Source of the DNA: Leeuwenhoekiella sp044542075
GTDB lineage: Bacteria > Bacteroidota > Bacteroidia > Flavobacteriales > Flavobacteriaceae
Direction of reading: 5' to 3'
DNA length: 64,000 nt
Assembly (NCBI RefSeq): GCF_044542075.1
Contig: NZ_JBITTU010000004.1
Coordinates: forward strand, 124,001-188,000
Shown here: positions 39,043 to 47,057 of the stretch, in pieces
Position numbering within the stretch: the stretch's first letter is position 1
Layout of the letters: the number at the start of each line of letters is the position of its first letter
Notes under the pieces: model-generated
What the model saw: only the letters and a program-made list of their open reading frames with translations
The model's database searches: none
Told to the model about the DNA's origin: nothing
Program-made: the position numbers and the translations under genes

Positions 39043-42000
39043 TTGCTAGTCGTTATATTTTCGATACCTGCCGTACAGACTTTTATAGCCAATAAAGTTA
39101 CAACCTCTCTAAATGAAAAATACGGCACTCAAATTTCGGTAAGTAAGATTCATATAAAATATAATGGTTTTGCTGCAATTAAAGAAGTGTATATAGCAGA
39201 TCATCATAATGATACCCTAATCTATTCACAGACAGTAGAAACAAGTTTATTAAGTCTAAAAGCTTTGCTGAATAGCCAGATGAATCTAGGAGGTATAACT
39301 CTTGAGAATTCTAAGTTGTATGTGCGTAAGTACAGAGGAGAAGAGAATGATAACCTGTATGTTTTTTCTCAAAAATTTAATACCGGCGCGCCACCTTCTG
39401 CACCTTTTAGACTCTCGTCTTCTGACGTAGAGTTTATAAATATGCACTTTAAGTTTATTGATGATGATTTAGATACTCCCACAGTAGTAGATTATACAAA
39501 TCTGCAATTACTGGCAGAAGATTTTAAACTTGATGATGTTACAGTTACCGCTCTAATAAAAGATTTACAGCTTGATGCTGCAAGAGATTACCATTTACGT
39601 GGGCTGCAGGCAGATTTTAAATACAATCCAGATACCATTATTTTAAAAGATCTTACACTAAGTACAGAGCATTCGGTATTGAAGGGAGATGTGATTATGG
39701 ATACTAAAGATGACGCTTTTCAGGATTTTAATAATCGGGTGATATTTAATATTGATTTTGAGGATACTCAAATCTCGACAACTGATTTACAAGTTTTTTA
39801 TTCGGAATTTGGCGCTGATAAAACCTTATCGCTTAACGGAAAAATGAATGGTACACTCAATGATTTCAGACTTTCAGACTTTGATTTAAGCGGTCTGAGC
39901 ACGAGTCGCATTCAAGGAGATGTACGCTTTAGAAATTTGTTAGGCGATAACAATACGTTTGCGATAGATGGTAATTACAATCAATTACGAACTTCATATT
40001 TAGATTTAACCGCGTTGCTGCCTAACGTATTGGGAGCAAATTTACCCGAGGAATTGGTGCGTTTAGGAGTCGTTGATCTTCAGGGAGTTTTAAATGTTAC
40101 CGAAAATACGGTATACTCTAAAACAACAATTCAAACAGATCTGGGACTTGTCGAAACCGATATCGATTTAACAAATACCAGTAATATAGACCTGGCGACC
40201 TATGTAGGTATGGTACGTGCCGAAAACTTTAACTTGGGTAGGCTTTTGCAGGTACCTAAGTTAGGAGCTGTGACATTTAATTTACTTATAAACGGAGAAG
40301 GCATTGAGGCTGCGACACTAGACACACACGTAGAGGGTGTAATTAATAGATTAAATTATAATAAATATACCTATCAGGCTATAACAGTATCAGGTGATTT
40401 AAGTTATCCGGTTTTTGATGGCCGCCTAAGTATAAGAGATCCTAATGCAGATCTAACATTTAATGGTCTCATTGATGTTACTGAAGCTGTAAATACGTAC
40501 GATTTTACCGCGGAAATTGACCATTTAGACCTTGCGAATCTTAATTTTTTAAGGGATAGCACAGCTGTTCTAAAGGGGCAAGTGGTTATAGATATGCAAG
40601 GTACAAATGTTGATGATGCTGCGGGAAGTATTGTATTTAGTAAATCTAGTTTTCAGAATAGTAACGACCTCTATGAGTTTGAAGATTTTGAAATCACATC
40701 TACATTTAGAGATAGCTTACGTACGATTACTATAAATTCTCCAGATATTATATCTGGAGAGGTTTCAGGTAACTTCAGGATAGGTGATGTACAAGCTCTT
40801 TTTAGAAATGCAATAGGAAGCCTTTACACAAACTATGAGCCGCAGACCATTACTACAGATCAATTTATGGATTTTAATATTCAGATCTACAGCAAGATTG
40901 TTGAGGTTCTTGTGCCAGATATAGAACTTGAGCCTAATACCTTTGTAAGAGGAAGTGTGATTTCTGACGATTCAGACTTCAAACTTACCTTTAGGTCACC
41001 GCGTATAAAGGCATTTGGTATTCTCGCAGAATCTATAAATGTACGGGTAGATAATAAGAATCCGTTATTCAACACCTTTATAGAAGCAGACAGTATAGGT
41101 AGTGGTATTTATGGAGTAAGTGACTTTAATCTCATTAACGTTACACTAAAAGATACGCTATTTATGCGTTCTGAGTTTAAGGGCGGTCCGCAGAAGCAAG
41201 ATGTTTATGATTTAAGTTTTTATCATACCATTAATCCTGACAACAATTCGGTATTAGGATTTAAAAAGAGTAGTCTTAAATTTAAAAATAACCTGTGGTT
41301 TTTAAACGAAGTAGATAATAAGGATAACAAAATAGTCTTTAGTAACAATTTTCAAAATATAGATGTTAGAGAACTTATTCTTTCTCATGAAGAAGAGCGC
41401 ATTTCTGTTGAAGGTATTTTGAGAGACAGTACATTTAAAGATATTAAGACAAATTTTGAACAGGTGCGTCTATCCCATATTACACCTTATATAGATAGTC
41501 TTAGCCTTCGCGGTCTCGTAAATGGCAATCTTGATATTTTACAGAAAGAAGGAGTGTATCTGCCTAATAGTAATGTGAATATAAACGACTTCACTATAAA
41601 CGACATTTTAATGGGAGATCTCGATCTTTCGGTAAAAGGTAATGAGAGTTTAACGAGTTATAAAATAGACACGCGTTTGCGTAATGAAAATGTAGAGACG
41701 CTATCTGCTTTAGGAACCATAGATTTAGGAGCTGCAAATCCTGCTATAGACTTAGATGTACAGCTTCGGAAATTAAATCTGCAAGCATTTAGTCCGTTAG
41801 GAGGTGATGTAATTTCTGCAATACGTGGTTTCGCGAGCGGCAGGGCACAAATAACAGGCGATTACCGTAATCCAGATATTGATGGGGAATTACTTCTTAG
41901 AGATGCCGGCTTATCTATACCTTATTTAAATACTAATTATGACTTTAAAGGCACTGCGCGAGTAACCTTAAGTGATCAAGAATTTAAATTTAACTCGGTC

Positions 42001-43389
42001 TCCTTATCTGATGTTAAATACAAGACTACGGGAACTTTAACCGGTACTATAAGTCATCAATTTTTTAGAAACTGGGATCTTGATCTCGACGTAAATACAG
42101 ACCGTTTATTAGTGTTAGATACAAAACAAGATGATTTTGCTTTGTATTATGGTACAGCATTTATAAGTGGTGATGCGAATTTAAAAGGACCTACAGACGA
42201 GCTTGTTATTGATGTAGCCGCAACTACAGAAAAGGGAACTATTTTTAAAATACCGTTAAGTGACACAGAATCTTTTGGAGACAGCAGTAATATTTATTTT
42301 TTAAGTCCTGAAGAAAAACAGGCGCGTTTAGACGGGGAAGAGATTGTCATTAAAGAATTTAAAGGTCTTGAACTTAATTTTGATTTAGAAGTTACCCGTG
42401 ATGCCGAAGTAGAAATTGTCGTAGACGAGACAAACGGAAGTACGCTTAAAGGCCGTGGTGCGGGTTATTTATTAATACAGATTAATACTAATGGAAAATT
42501 TAATATGTTTGGTGACTTTACACCCTACGAAGGTTCCTATAACTTTAGATACAGTGGTGTAGTACAAAAGCAATTTGACATTATTCCGGAAGGTAAGATT
42601 AGTTGGGATGGGGAACCTACTGAAGCCTTGCTTGATATAAGTGCTGTTTACAGAACACAGGCAAACCCGTCTATACTTTTAGAAAACCCTTCAGTTAATC
42701 GAAAAATACCGGTAAATGTAATTATTAACCTCGATGGTGAATTACTGCAACCCGAAATCACCTTTGATTTTGAGTTTCCGAATACCAGTTCTATTGTGAC
42801 ATCAGAACTTAATTACAGATTAGATAACAGAGCAACCCGAGAATTGCAAGCCTTTTCACTAGTGACTCAGGGATCATTCTTTAGTCAAAATGGTATTGAT
42901 GCACAATCTGCCGCCTATGGTAATTTAATAGAAACAGCATCGGGCATATTTAATGATTTATTGTCTGATGAAGATGGTAAATTTAGTGTGGGGCTTGATT
43001 ATGTGCAGGCAGACAATCGGCCAGACTTACAAACATCAGGTCGTTTTGGATTCACACTTTCTACGCAAATCTCTAATCGTGTTATAATAAATGGTAAGGT
43101 AGGTGTACCCGTAGGCGGTGTAAGCGAGCGTGCCGTTGTAGGTAATGTTGAGGTTAACTTTTTACTTAATGAAGACGGGTCTCTTCGCGCAACTATTTTT
43201 AACCGCCAGACCGATATACAATTTGTAGCTAGTGATAACGATGGTTATACTCAGGGAGCAGGTGTATCCTATTCTGTAGATTTTGATACATTTAAACAAT
43301 TGATTCAAAAAATATTCAAAGGAGAAGCTCGCGAAGTCGAAGAAGAAATTAAAATTATACAGTCAGATTCTGATTATCCCATAGAATAG
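39043..43389 (+). CDS. tamB: TamB-like translocation/assembly protein (DUF490)
   Basis: 1448 residues counted from TTG at 39043. The frame stays open upstream to 38977 and encodes a basic segment and helix that fit the missing signal anchor, so the real start is probably upstream and non-canonical. The body is a very long beta-rich repeat region of the AsmA/TamB lipid-bridge type. The C-terminal about 450 residues form the DUF490 domain (YEGSYNFRYSGVVQKQFDII, GKISWDGEPTEALLDISA, VGVPVGGVSERAVVGNV). TamB spans the periplasm and moves phospholipid or helps assemble outer-membrane proteins. It is monocistronic and divergent from tsaD. Confidence 0.92.
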   Translation: MLVVIFSIPAVQTFIANKVTTSLNEKYGTQISVSKIHIKYNGFAAIKEVYIADHHNDTLIYSQTVETSLLSLKALLNSQMNLGGITLENSKLYVRKYRGEENDNLYVFSQKFNTGAPPSAPFRLSSSDVEFINMHFKFIDDDLDTPTVVDYTNLQLLAEDFKLDDVTVTALIKDLQLDAARDYHLRGLQADFKYNPDTIILKDLTLSTEHSVLKGDVIMDTKDDAFQDFNNRVIFNIDFEDTQISTTDLQVFYSEFGADKTLSLNGKMNGTLNDFRLSDFDLSGLSTSRIQGDVRFRNLLGDNNTFAIDGNYNQLRTSYLDLTALLPNVLGANLPEELVRLGVVDLQGVLNVTENTVYSKTTIQTDLGLVETDIDLTNTSNIDLATYVGMVRAENFNLGRLLQVPKLGAVTFNLLINGEGIEAATLDTHVEGVINRLNYNKYTYQAITVSGDLSYPVFDGRLSIRDPNADLTFNGLIDVTEAVNTYDFTAEIDHLDLANLNFLRDSTAVLKGQVVIDMQGTNVDDAAGSIVFSKSSFQNSNDLYEFEDFEITSTFRDSLRTITINSPDIISGEVSGNFRIGDVQALFRNAIGSLYTNYEPQTITTDQFMDFNIQIYSKIVEVLVPDIELEPNTFVRGSVISDDSDFKLTFRSPRIKAFGILAESINVRVDNKNPLFNTFIEADSIGSGIYGVSDFNLINVTLKDTLFMRSEFKGGPQKQDVYDLSFYHTINPDNNSVLGFKKSSLKFKNNLWFLNEVDNKDNKIVFSNNFQNIDVRELILSHEEERISVEGILRDSTFKDIKTNFEQVRLSHITPYIDSLSLRGLVNGNLDILQKEGVYLPNSNVNINDFTINDILMGDLDLSVKGNESLTSYKIDTRLRNENVETLSALGTIDLGAANPAIDLDVQLRKLNLQAFSPLGGDVISAIRGFASGRAQITGDYRNPDIDGELLLRDAGLSIPYLNTNYDFKGTARVTLSDQEFKFNSVSLSDVKYKTTGTLTGTISHQFFRNWDLDLDVNTDRLLVLDTKQDDFALYYGTAFISGDANLKGPTDELVIDVAATTEKGTIFKIPLSDTESFGDSSNIYFLSPEEKQARLDGEEIVIKEFKGLELNFDLEVTRDAEVEIVVDETNGSTLKGRGAGYLLIQINTNGKFNMFGDFTPYEGSYNFRYSGVVQKQFDIIPEGKISWDGEPTEALLDISAVYRTQANPSILLENPSVNRKIPVNVIINLDGELLQPEITFDFEFPNTSSIVTSELNYRLDNRATRELQAFSLVTQGSFFSQNGIDAQSAAYGNLIETASGIFNDLLSDEDGKFSVGLDYVQADNRPDLQTSGRFGFTLSTQISNRVIINGKVGVPVGGVSERAVVGNVEVNFLLNEDGSLRATIFNRQTDIQFVASDNDGYTQGAGVSYSVDFDTFKQLIQKIFKGEAREVEEEIKIIQSDSDYPIE

Positions 43390-43618
43390 GGATTACCCGA
43401 GAACTACATATTTTAATAAGAATCTGCTATTTTGAGCCGTTCTTATTTTCTGATCCTTTAAAAACTACCCTTTTAGATTGTAAAGTTCCTAATTTGACGT
43501 GTCAAAAAAAATAAGTTGTTAACGATAACGATTGAAATTGAGGATACCCTTAAATTCATTGCTAATGACTTAGGAAAGTGCTTAGAGATTCCTATTTTTA
43601 CTGTTCATTCAATAGTAA
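43390..43618. other. Intergenic region before pfkA with a palindrome and direct repeat
   Basis: 229 bp without a gene. It contains the 14-bp inverted repeat TTTGAC-GT-GTCAAA at 43493-43506 and, just downstream, the tandem AACGATAACGAT (about 43522-43533) next to GTTAAC. No TAnnTTTG box or terminator is convincing. The palindrome may be a regulator site controlling the pfkA-gapA genes. Confidence 0.4.
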
Positions 43619-44605
43619 ATGGCAAAAAAAATTACAAAAATCGGAGTTCTTACTTCCGGTGGGGATTCTCCGGGAATGAATGCTGCAGTTAGATCTGTGG
43701 TGCGTACGTGTGCGTATCATAAAGTTGATTGTATTGGCATATATAGAGGTTATGAAGGTTTAATAGATGGTGAGTTTGCACCTATGGATGCACGTAGTGT
43801 ACGTGATATAATTAACCGGGGTGGTACAATGCTCAAATCTGCCCGTTCAGATCGCTTTAGAACTCCTGAAGGTCGTAAAATAGCTCACGACAATCTACTT
43901 GAGAATAATATAGATGCGCTGGTTGTTATAGGAGGTGATGGGACATTTACGGGTGGTCTTCTTTTTAATACTGAATTTGACTTTCCTGTTATAGGAATTC
44001 CTGGTACTATAGATAATGATATTAGCGGTACAGATCGTACGTTAGGATATGATACTGCTTTAAATACAGCTGTAGAAGCGATAGATAAAATACGTGATAC
44101 AGCCAGTTCTCATAACAGACTTTTCTTTGTTGAAGTAATGGGACGTGACGTAGGTCACATCGCACTAAATGCAGGAGTAGGAGCGGGAGCTGAAGAAATA
44201 CTAATTCCTGAAGAAAATCTAGGTCTTGAACGTTTATTAGAATCATTACTGCGCAGTAAGGCCAGTGGTAAAATGTCTAGTATCGTGGTCGTCGCTGAAG
44301 GTGATAAAACAGGTAAGAATGTTTTTGAGCTTAAAGATTACGTAGATGAGCACTTAGAAGGCTATGACGTAAGAGTTGCGGTTTTAGGACATATGCAGCG
44401 AGGTGGTTCACCAAGTTGTTATGATCGAGTTCTGGCAAGTAGAATGGGTGTAAAGGCTGTAGAATCGTTACTTGCAGGAGAAAGCAATTATATGGTAGGA
44501 ATACAACACGAGAAAATGATTTTGTATCCTATAGAAAAAGCGATTAAAGGAAAAACTGAAATTAACAAAGAGCTTGTGCGTGTGTCTGAAATAATGACCA
44601 CATAA
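43619..44605 (+). CDS. pfkA: ATP-dependent 6-phosphofructokinase
   Basis: 328 residues, bacterial PfkA length. It phosphorylates fructose 6-phosphate in glycolysis. Motifs: GVLTSGGDSPGMNAAVRSVV, YRGYEGLIDG, VVIGGDGTFTGG (ATP site), PGTIDNDISGTD (catalytic Asp in TIDND), MGRDVGHIALNAG and LGHMQRGGSP. The GGDGT glycine context indicates ATP rather than pyrophosphate use. It is followed after 28 bp by gapA, forming a glycolytic pair. Confidence 0.96.
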   Translation: MAKKITKIGVLTSGGDSPGMNAAVRSVVRTCAYHKVDCIGIYRGYEGLIDGEFAPMDARSVRDIINRGGTMLKSARSDRFRTPEGRKIAHDNLLENNIDALVVIGGDGTFTGGLLFNTEFDFPVIGIPGTIDNDISGTDRTLGYDTALNTAVEAIDKIRDTASSHNRLFFVEVMGRDVGHIALNAGVGAGAEEILIPEENLGLERLLESLLRSKASGKMSSIVVVAEGDKTGKNVFELKDYVDEHLEGYDVRVAVLGHMQRGGSPSCYDRVLASRMGVKAVESLLAGESNYMVGIQHEKMILYPIEKAIKGKTEINKELVRVSEIMTT

Positions 44606-44633
44606 TATTAATTCTAATTAAAAGTAATTTAAA

Positions 44634-45635
44634 ATGGGAAATTTAAAAATAGGTATCAATGGTTTTGGCCGCATAGGTCGTATCGTATTTAGAGCAACAG
44701 TTAAACGTGATAACGTAGATGTTGTAGCTATTAATGACCTTTTAGATGTTGAACATCTTGCATACCTTTTAAAATATGATTCTGTACACGGTAACTTTGA
44801 CGGTACCGTAGAAGTAAAAGATGGTCACCTTGTTGTAGATGGTAAAACTGTACGTATTACTGCTGAGCGTGACCCCAAAAATTTGAAGTGGGATGAAGCA
44901 GGAGTAGATGTTGTTGCTGAGTGTACTGGTATTTTTACTACACTAGAGACTGCAGATTACCACATTCAGGCAGGTGCTAAGAAAGTTGTTATTTCTGCAC
45001 CTTCTAAAGATGTACCTATGTTTGTAATGGGTGTTAATCATAAAGATGTAAAGGCTAGCGACAAAATCGTTTCTAACGCATCTTGTACAACAAACTGTTT
45101 AGCTCCATTAGCTAAAGTATTAAATGATGCTTACGGTATTGATGAAGCTTTAATGACAACGGTACACGCAACTACTGCAACTCAAATGACAGTAGATGGT
45201 CCTTCTAAGAAAGACTGGAGAGGTGGTCGTTCTGCTATGTTAAACATTATACCTGCTAGTACCGGTGCAGCTGTTGCTGTAACAAAAGTTATTCCTGAGT
45301 TGAAAGGAAAATTAACGGGTATGGCTTTCCGTGTACCTACTGCAGACGTTTCAGTAGTAGATTTAACGGTACGTTTATCTAAAGAAACAAGCTACGAAGA
45401 TATTAAGAAGACTTTTAAAGCTGCTTCAGAAGGAGACATGAAAGGTGTTCTTGGTTACACAGATGAGAATGTTGTTTCTCAAGATTTTATAGGTGATCCT
45501 CGTACAAGTATTTTTGATGCTGGTGCAGGTATTGAATTAAATTCTAAATTCTTTAAGATCGTATCTTGGTATGATAATGAGTTTGGTTATTCAAACAAAT
45601 TAGTTGACTTAGCAGAATACGTTAATACACTATAA
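44634..45635 (+). CDS. gapA: Glyceraldehyde-3-phosphate dehydrogenase, type I
   Basis: 333 residues. Rossmann start IGINGFGRIGRIVFR; VVAINDLLD around the NAD-selective Asp; catalytic Cys151 in SNASCTTNCLAPL; His in TTVHATTATQ; and SWYDNEFGYSNKLVDL at the C-terminus. Codon use is noticeably biased toward a few codons, as expected for a highly expressed gene. It shares a transcript with pfkA and ends at a strong terminator. Confidence 0.97.
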   Translation: MGNLKIGINGFGRIGRIVFRATVKRDNVDVVAINDLLDVEHLAYLLKYDSVHGNFDGTVEVKDGHLVVDGKTVRITAERDPKNLKWDEAGVDVVAECTGIFTTLETADYHIQAGAKKVVISAPSKDVPMFVMGVNHKDVKASDKIVSNASCTTNCLAPLAKVLNDAYGIDEALMTTVHATTATQMTVDGPSKKDWRGGRSAMLNIIPASTGAAVAVTKVIPELKGKLTGMAFRVPTADVSVVDLTVRLSKETSYEDIKKTFKAASEGDMKGVLGYTDENVVSQDFIGDPRTSIFDAGAGIELNSKFFKIVSWYDNEFGYSNKLVDLAEYVNTL

Positions 45636-45650
45636 TTGATTTATAATTTT

Positions 45651-45688
45651 AAGCCCTTTAATTCAAATTTTGAACTAAAGGGCTTTTT
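45651..45688 (+). terminator. Rho-independent terminator after gapA
   Basis: AAGCCCTTTA at 45651-45660 pairs with TAAAGGGCTT at 45676-45685. The stem extends inward (TTCAAA with TTTGAA after one mismatch) and is followed by a T run. Confidence 0.9.
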
Positions 45689-45709
45689 TTAACTCTTACA
45701 TCAAAACAT

Positions 45710-46570
45710 ATGATATTATTAGTAGATAGCGGATCAACAAAGACAGATTGGATCGCATTGAATGCTGAGGGGGCTGAGATTTTTCAAACACAGACTTTTG
45801 GTTTAAATCCACAGGTATTGTCTGCTGAAATCTTAACCGAAAGAATAATCAATAACTATGAATTGTATAAGCATCGTCACGAGGTGACCCATGTTTACTT
45901 TTATGGTGCAGGTTGTGGTACTACTAAACCTAAAGAATTGATTAAAAGTGTTTTTGATGAATTTTTTGACAAGGCGCAACTTATAGATATTAAAGAAGAT
46001 ACCTATGCTGCTCTTTATGCTACTACTAAAAAGAATGAACCGGGAATTGTTTGTATTATAGGTACGGGCTCTAACTGTAGTTTATATGATGGAGAGAATA
46101 TAGAACAAAAAGTAACTTCTTTGGGATATATTTTAATGGATGATGGTAGTGGTAACTATTTTGGACGTCAACTATTACGTGACTTTCATTTCAATAAAAT
46201 TCCAAAAGAATTAGCTTACGAGTTTGCTAAGCAATTTGATCTTACTGCAGAGAGCATCAAAAATCATTTATATAAAATGCCTAATCCGAATACGTATTTG
46301 GCGCAATTTGCTCGTTTTTTAATCACAAATAAGGACCACGAGTATTGTAAAAAGCTAATACGTAAAGGCTTCAAATTATTTATTGAGCATCAGATTCTTC
46401 AATTTAAGAATGCTAAAGAAATACCAGTTCATTTTGTAGGATCTATTTCTTTTTACCTTCAGGATGAATTAAGAGATTTGTTAAAAGAATACGACTTGAA
46501 GATAGGTAAGGTTTTAAAAAGACCTATAGAGGGTCTTGTCGCATACCATAAGAATTATATTATGGTTTAA
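45710..46570 (+). CDS. BadF/BadG/BcrA/BcrD-type ATPase, N-acetylglucosamine kinase-like
   Basis: 286 residues of the sugar kinase/actin ATPase superfamily. Phosphate-1 motif LLVDSGSTKTDWIALN; connect/phosphate-2 region VCIIGTGSNCSLYDGE; LMDDGSGNYFGRQLL; and VHFVGSISFYLQDEL near the adenosine site. This pattern matches eukaryotic-type NAGK-like bacterial proteins, which phosphorylate GlcNAc released from the cell wall. The exact sugar is inferred. It follows the gapA terminator and shares a bidirectional terminator with the RidA gene. Confidence 0.85.
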   Translation: MILLVDSGSTKTDWIALNAEGAEIFQTQTFGLNPQVLSAEILTERIINNYELYKHRHEVTHVYFYGAGCGTTKPKELIKSVFDEFFDKAQLIDIKEDTYAALYATTKKNEPGIVCIIGTGSNCSLYDGENIEQKVTSLGYILMDDGSGNYFGRQLLRDFHFNKIPKELAYEFAKQFDLTAESIKNHLYKMPNPNTYLAQFARFLITNKDHEYCKKLIRKGFKLFIEHQILQFKNAKEIPVHFVGSISFYLQDELRDLLKEYDLKIGKVLKRPIEGLVAYHKNYIMV

Positions 46571-46598
46571 TTAGGTCGCCTACTTATTATAAATAAAG

Positions 46599-46637
46599 AA
46601 GCTGCTAACGGGAAGTTATTCTCATTAGCAGCTTTTT
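46599..46637. terminator. Bidirectional terminator between the NAGK-like and RidA genes
   Basis: AAGCTGCTAA at 46599-46608 pairs with TTAGCAGCTT at 46625-46634 around a 16-nt loop, followed by T on the plus strand and preceded by A-rich DNA for the minus strand. Confidence 0.75.
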
Positions 46638-46653
46638 TTATGAGTGTTTCAGA

Positions 46654-47034
46654 TTACTTAACAGCAATCATAGAAATTTCAACATTTACAAATTTAGGAA
46701 GATTTGCTACTTCTACAGTCTCACGTGCAGGTGCTGTCTGCTCATTAAAGGCTGTGGCGTAAACTGCATTCACAGCAGCAAAACTATTCATATCGCTTAA
46801 GAAAATAGAACTTTTAACTACGTGCTCAAATGTAAGTCCTGCCTCTATTAAAATAGCTTCTAAATTTTGCATAACCATTTTAGTTTCTTCAGTAATATCA
46901 CCACTTATAAGCTCACCTGTTTTAGGGTCTAAAGGTATTTGACCGCTTATATATAAAGTGTCTCCGGCAAATACAGCTTGGTTATAAGGGCCTATAGGAG
47001 CAGGTGCGTTAGAGGTGCTAATTATTTTTTTCAT
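46654..47034 (-). CDS. ridA: RidA-family enamine/imine deaminase
   Basis: 126 residues, the typical trimeric RidA/YjgF length. It hydrolyses reactive enamine/imine intermediates from PLP enzymes. Signature segments: TSNAPAPIGPYNQAV, YISGQIPLDPKTGEL, VVKSSIFLSDMNSFAAVNAVY and the active-site Arg in APARETVEVANLPK with the C-terminal VEISMIAVK Glu. It lies downstream of the LptD-like gene on the same strand (23 bp). Confidence 0.95.
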   Translation of the reverse strand: MKKIISTSNAPAPIGPYNQAVFAGDTLYISGQIPLDPKTGELISGDITEETKMVMQNLEAILIEAGLTFEHVVKSSIFLSDMNSFAAVNAVYATAFNEQTAPARETVEVANLPKFVNVEISMIAVK

Positions 47035-47057
47035 AAGTCTGTATTTTAAATATTTAA

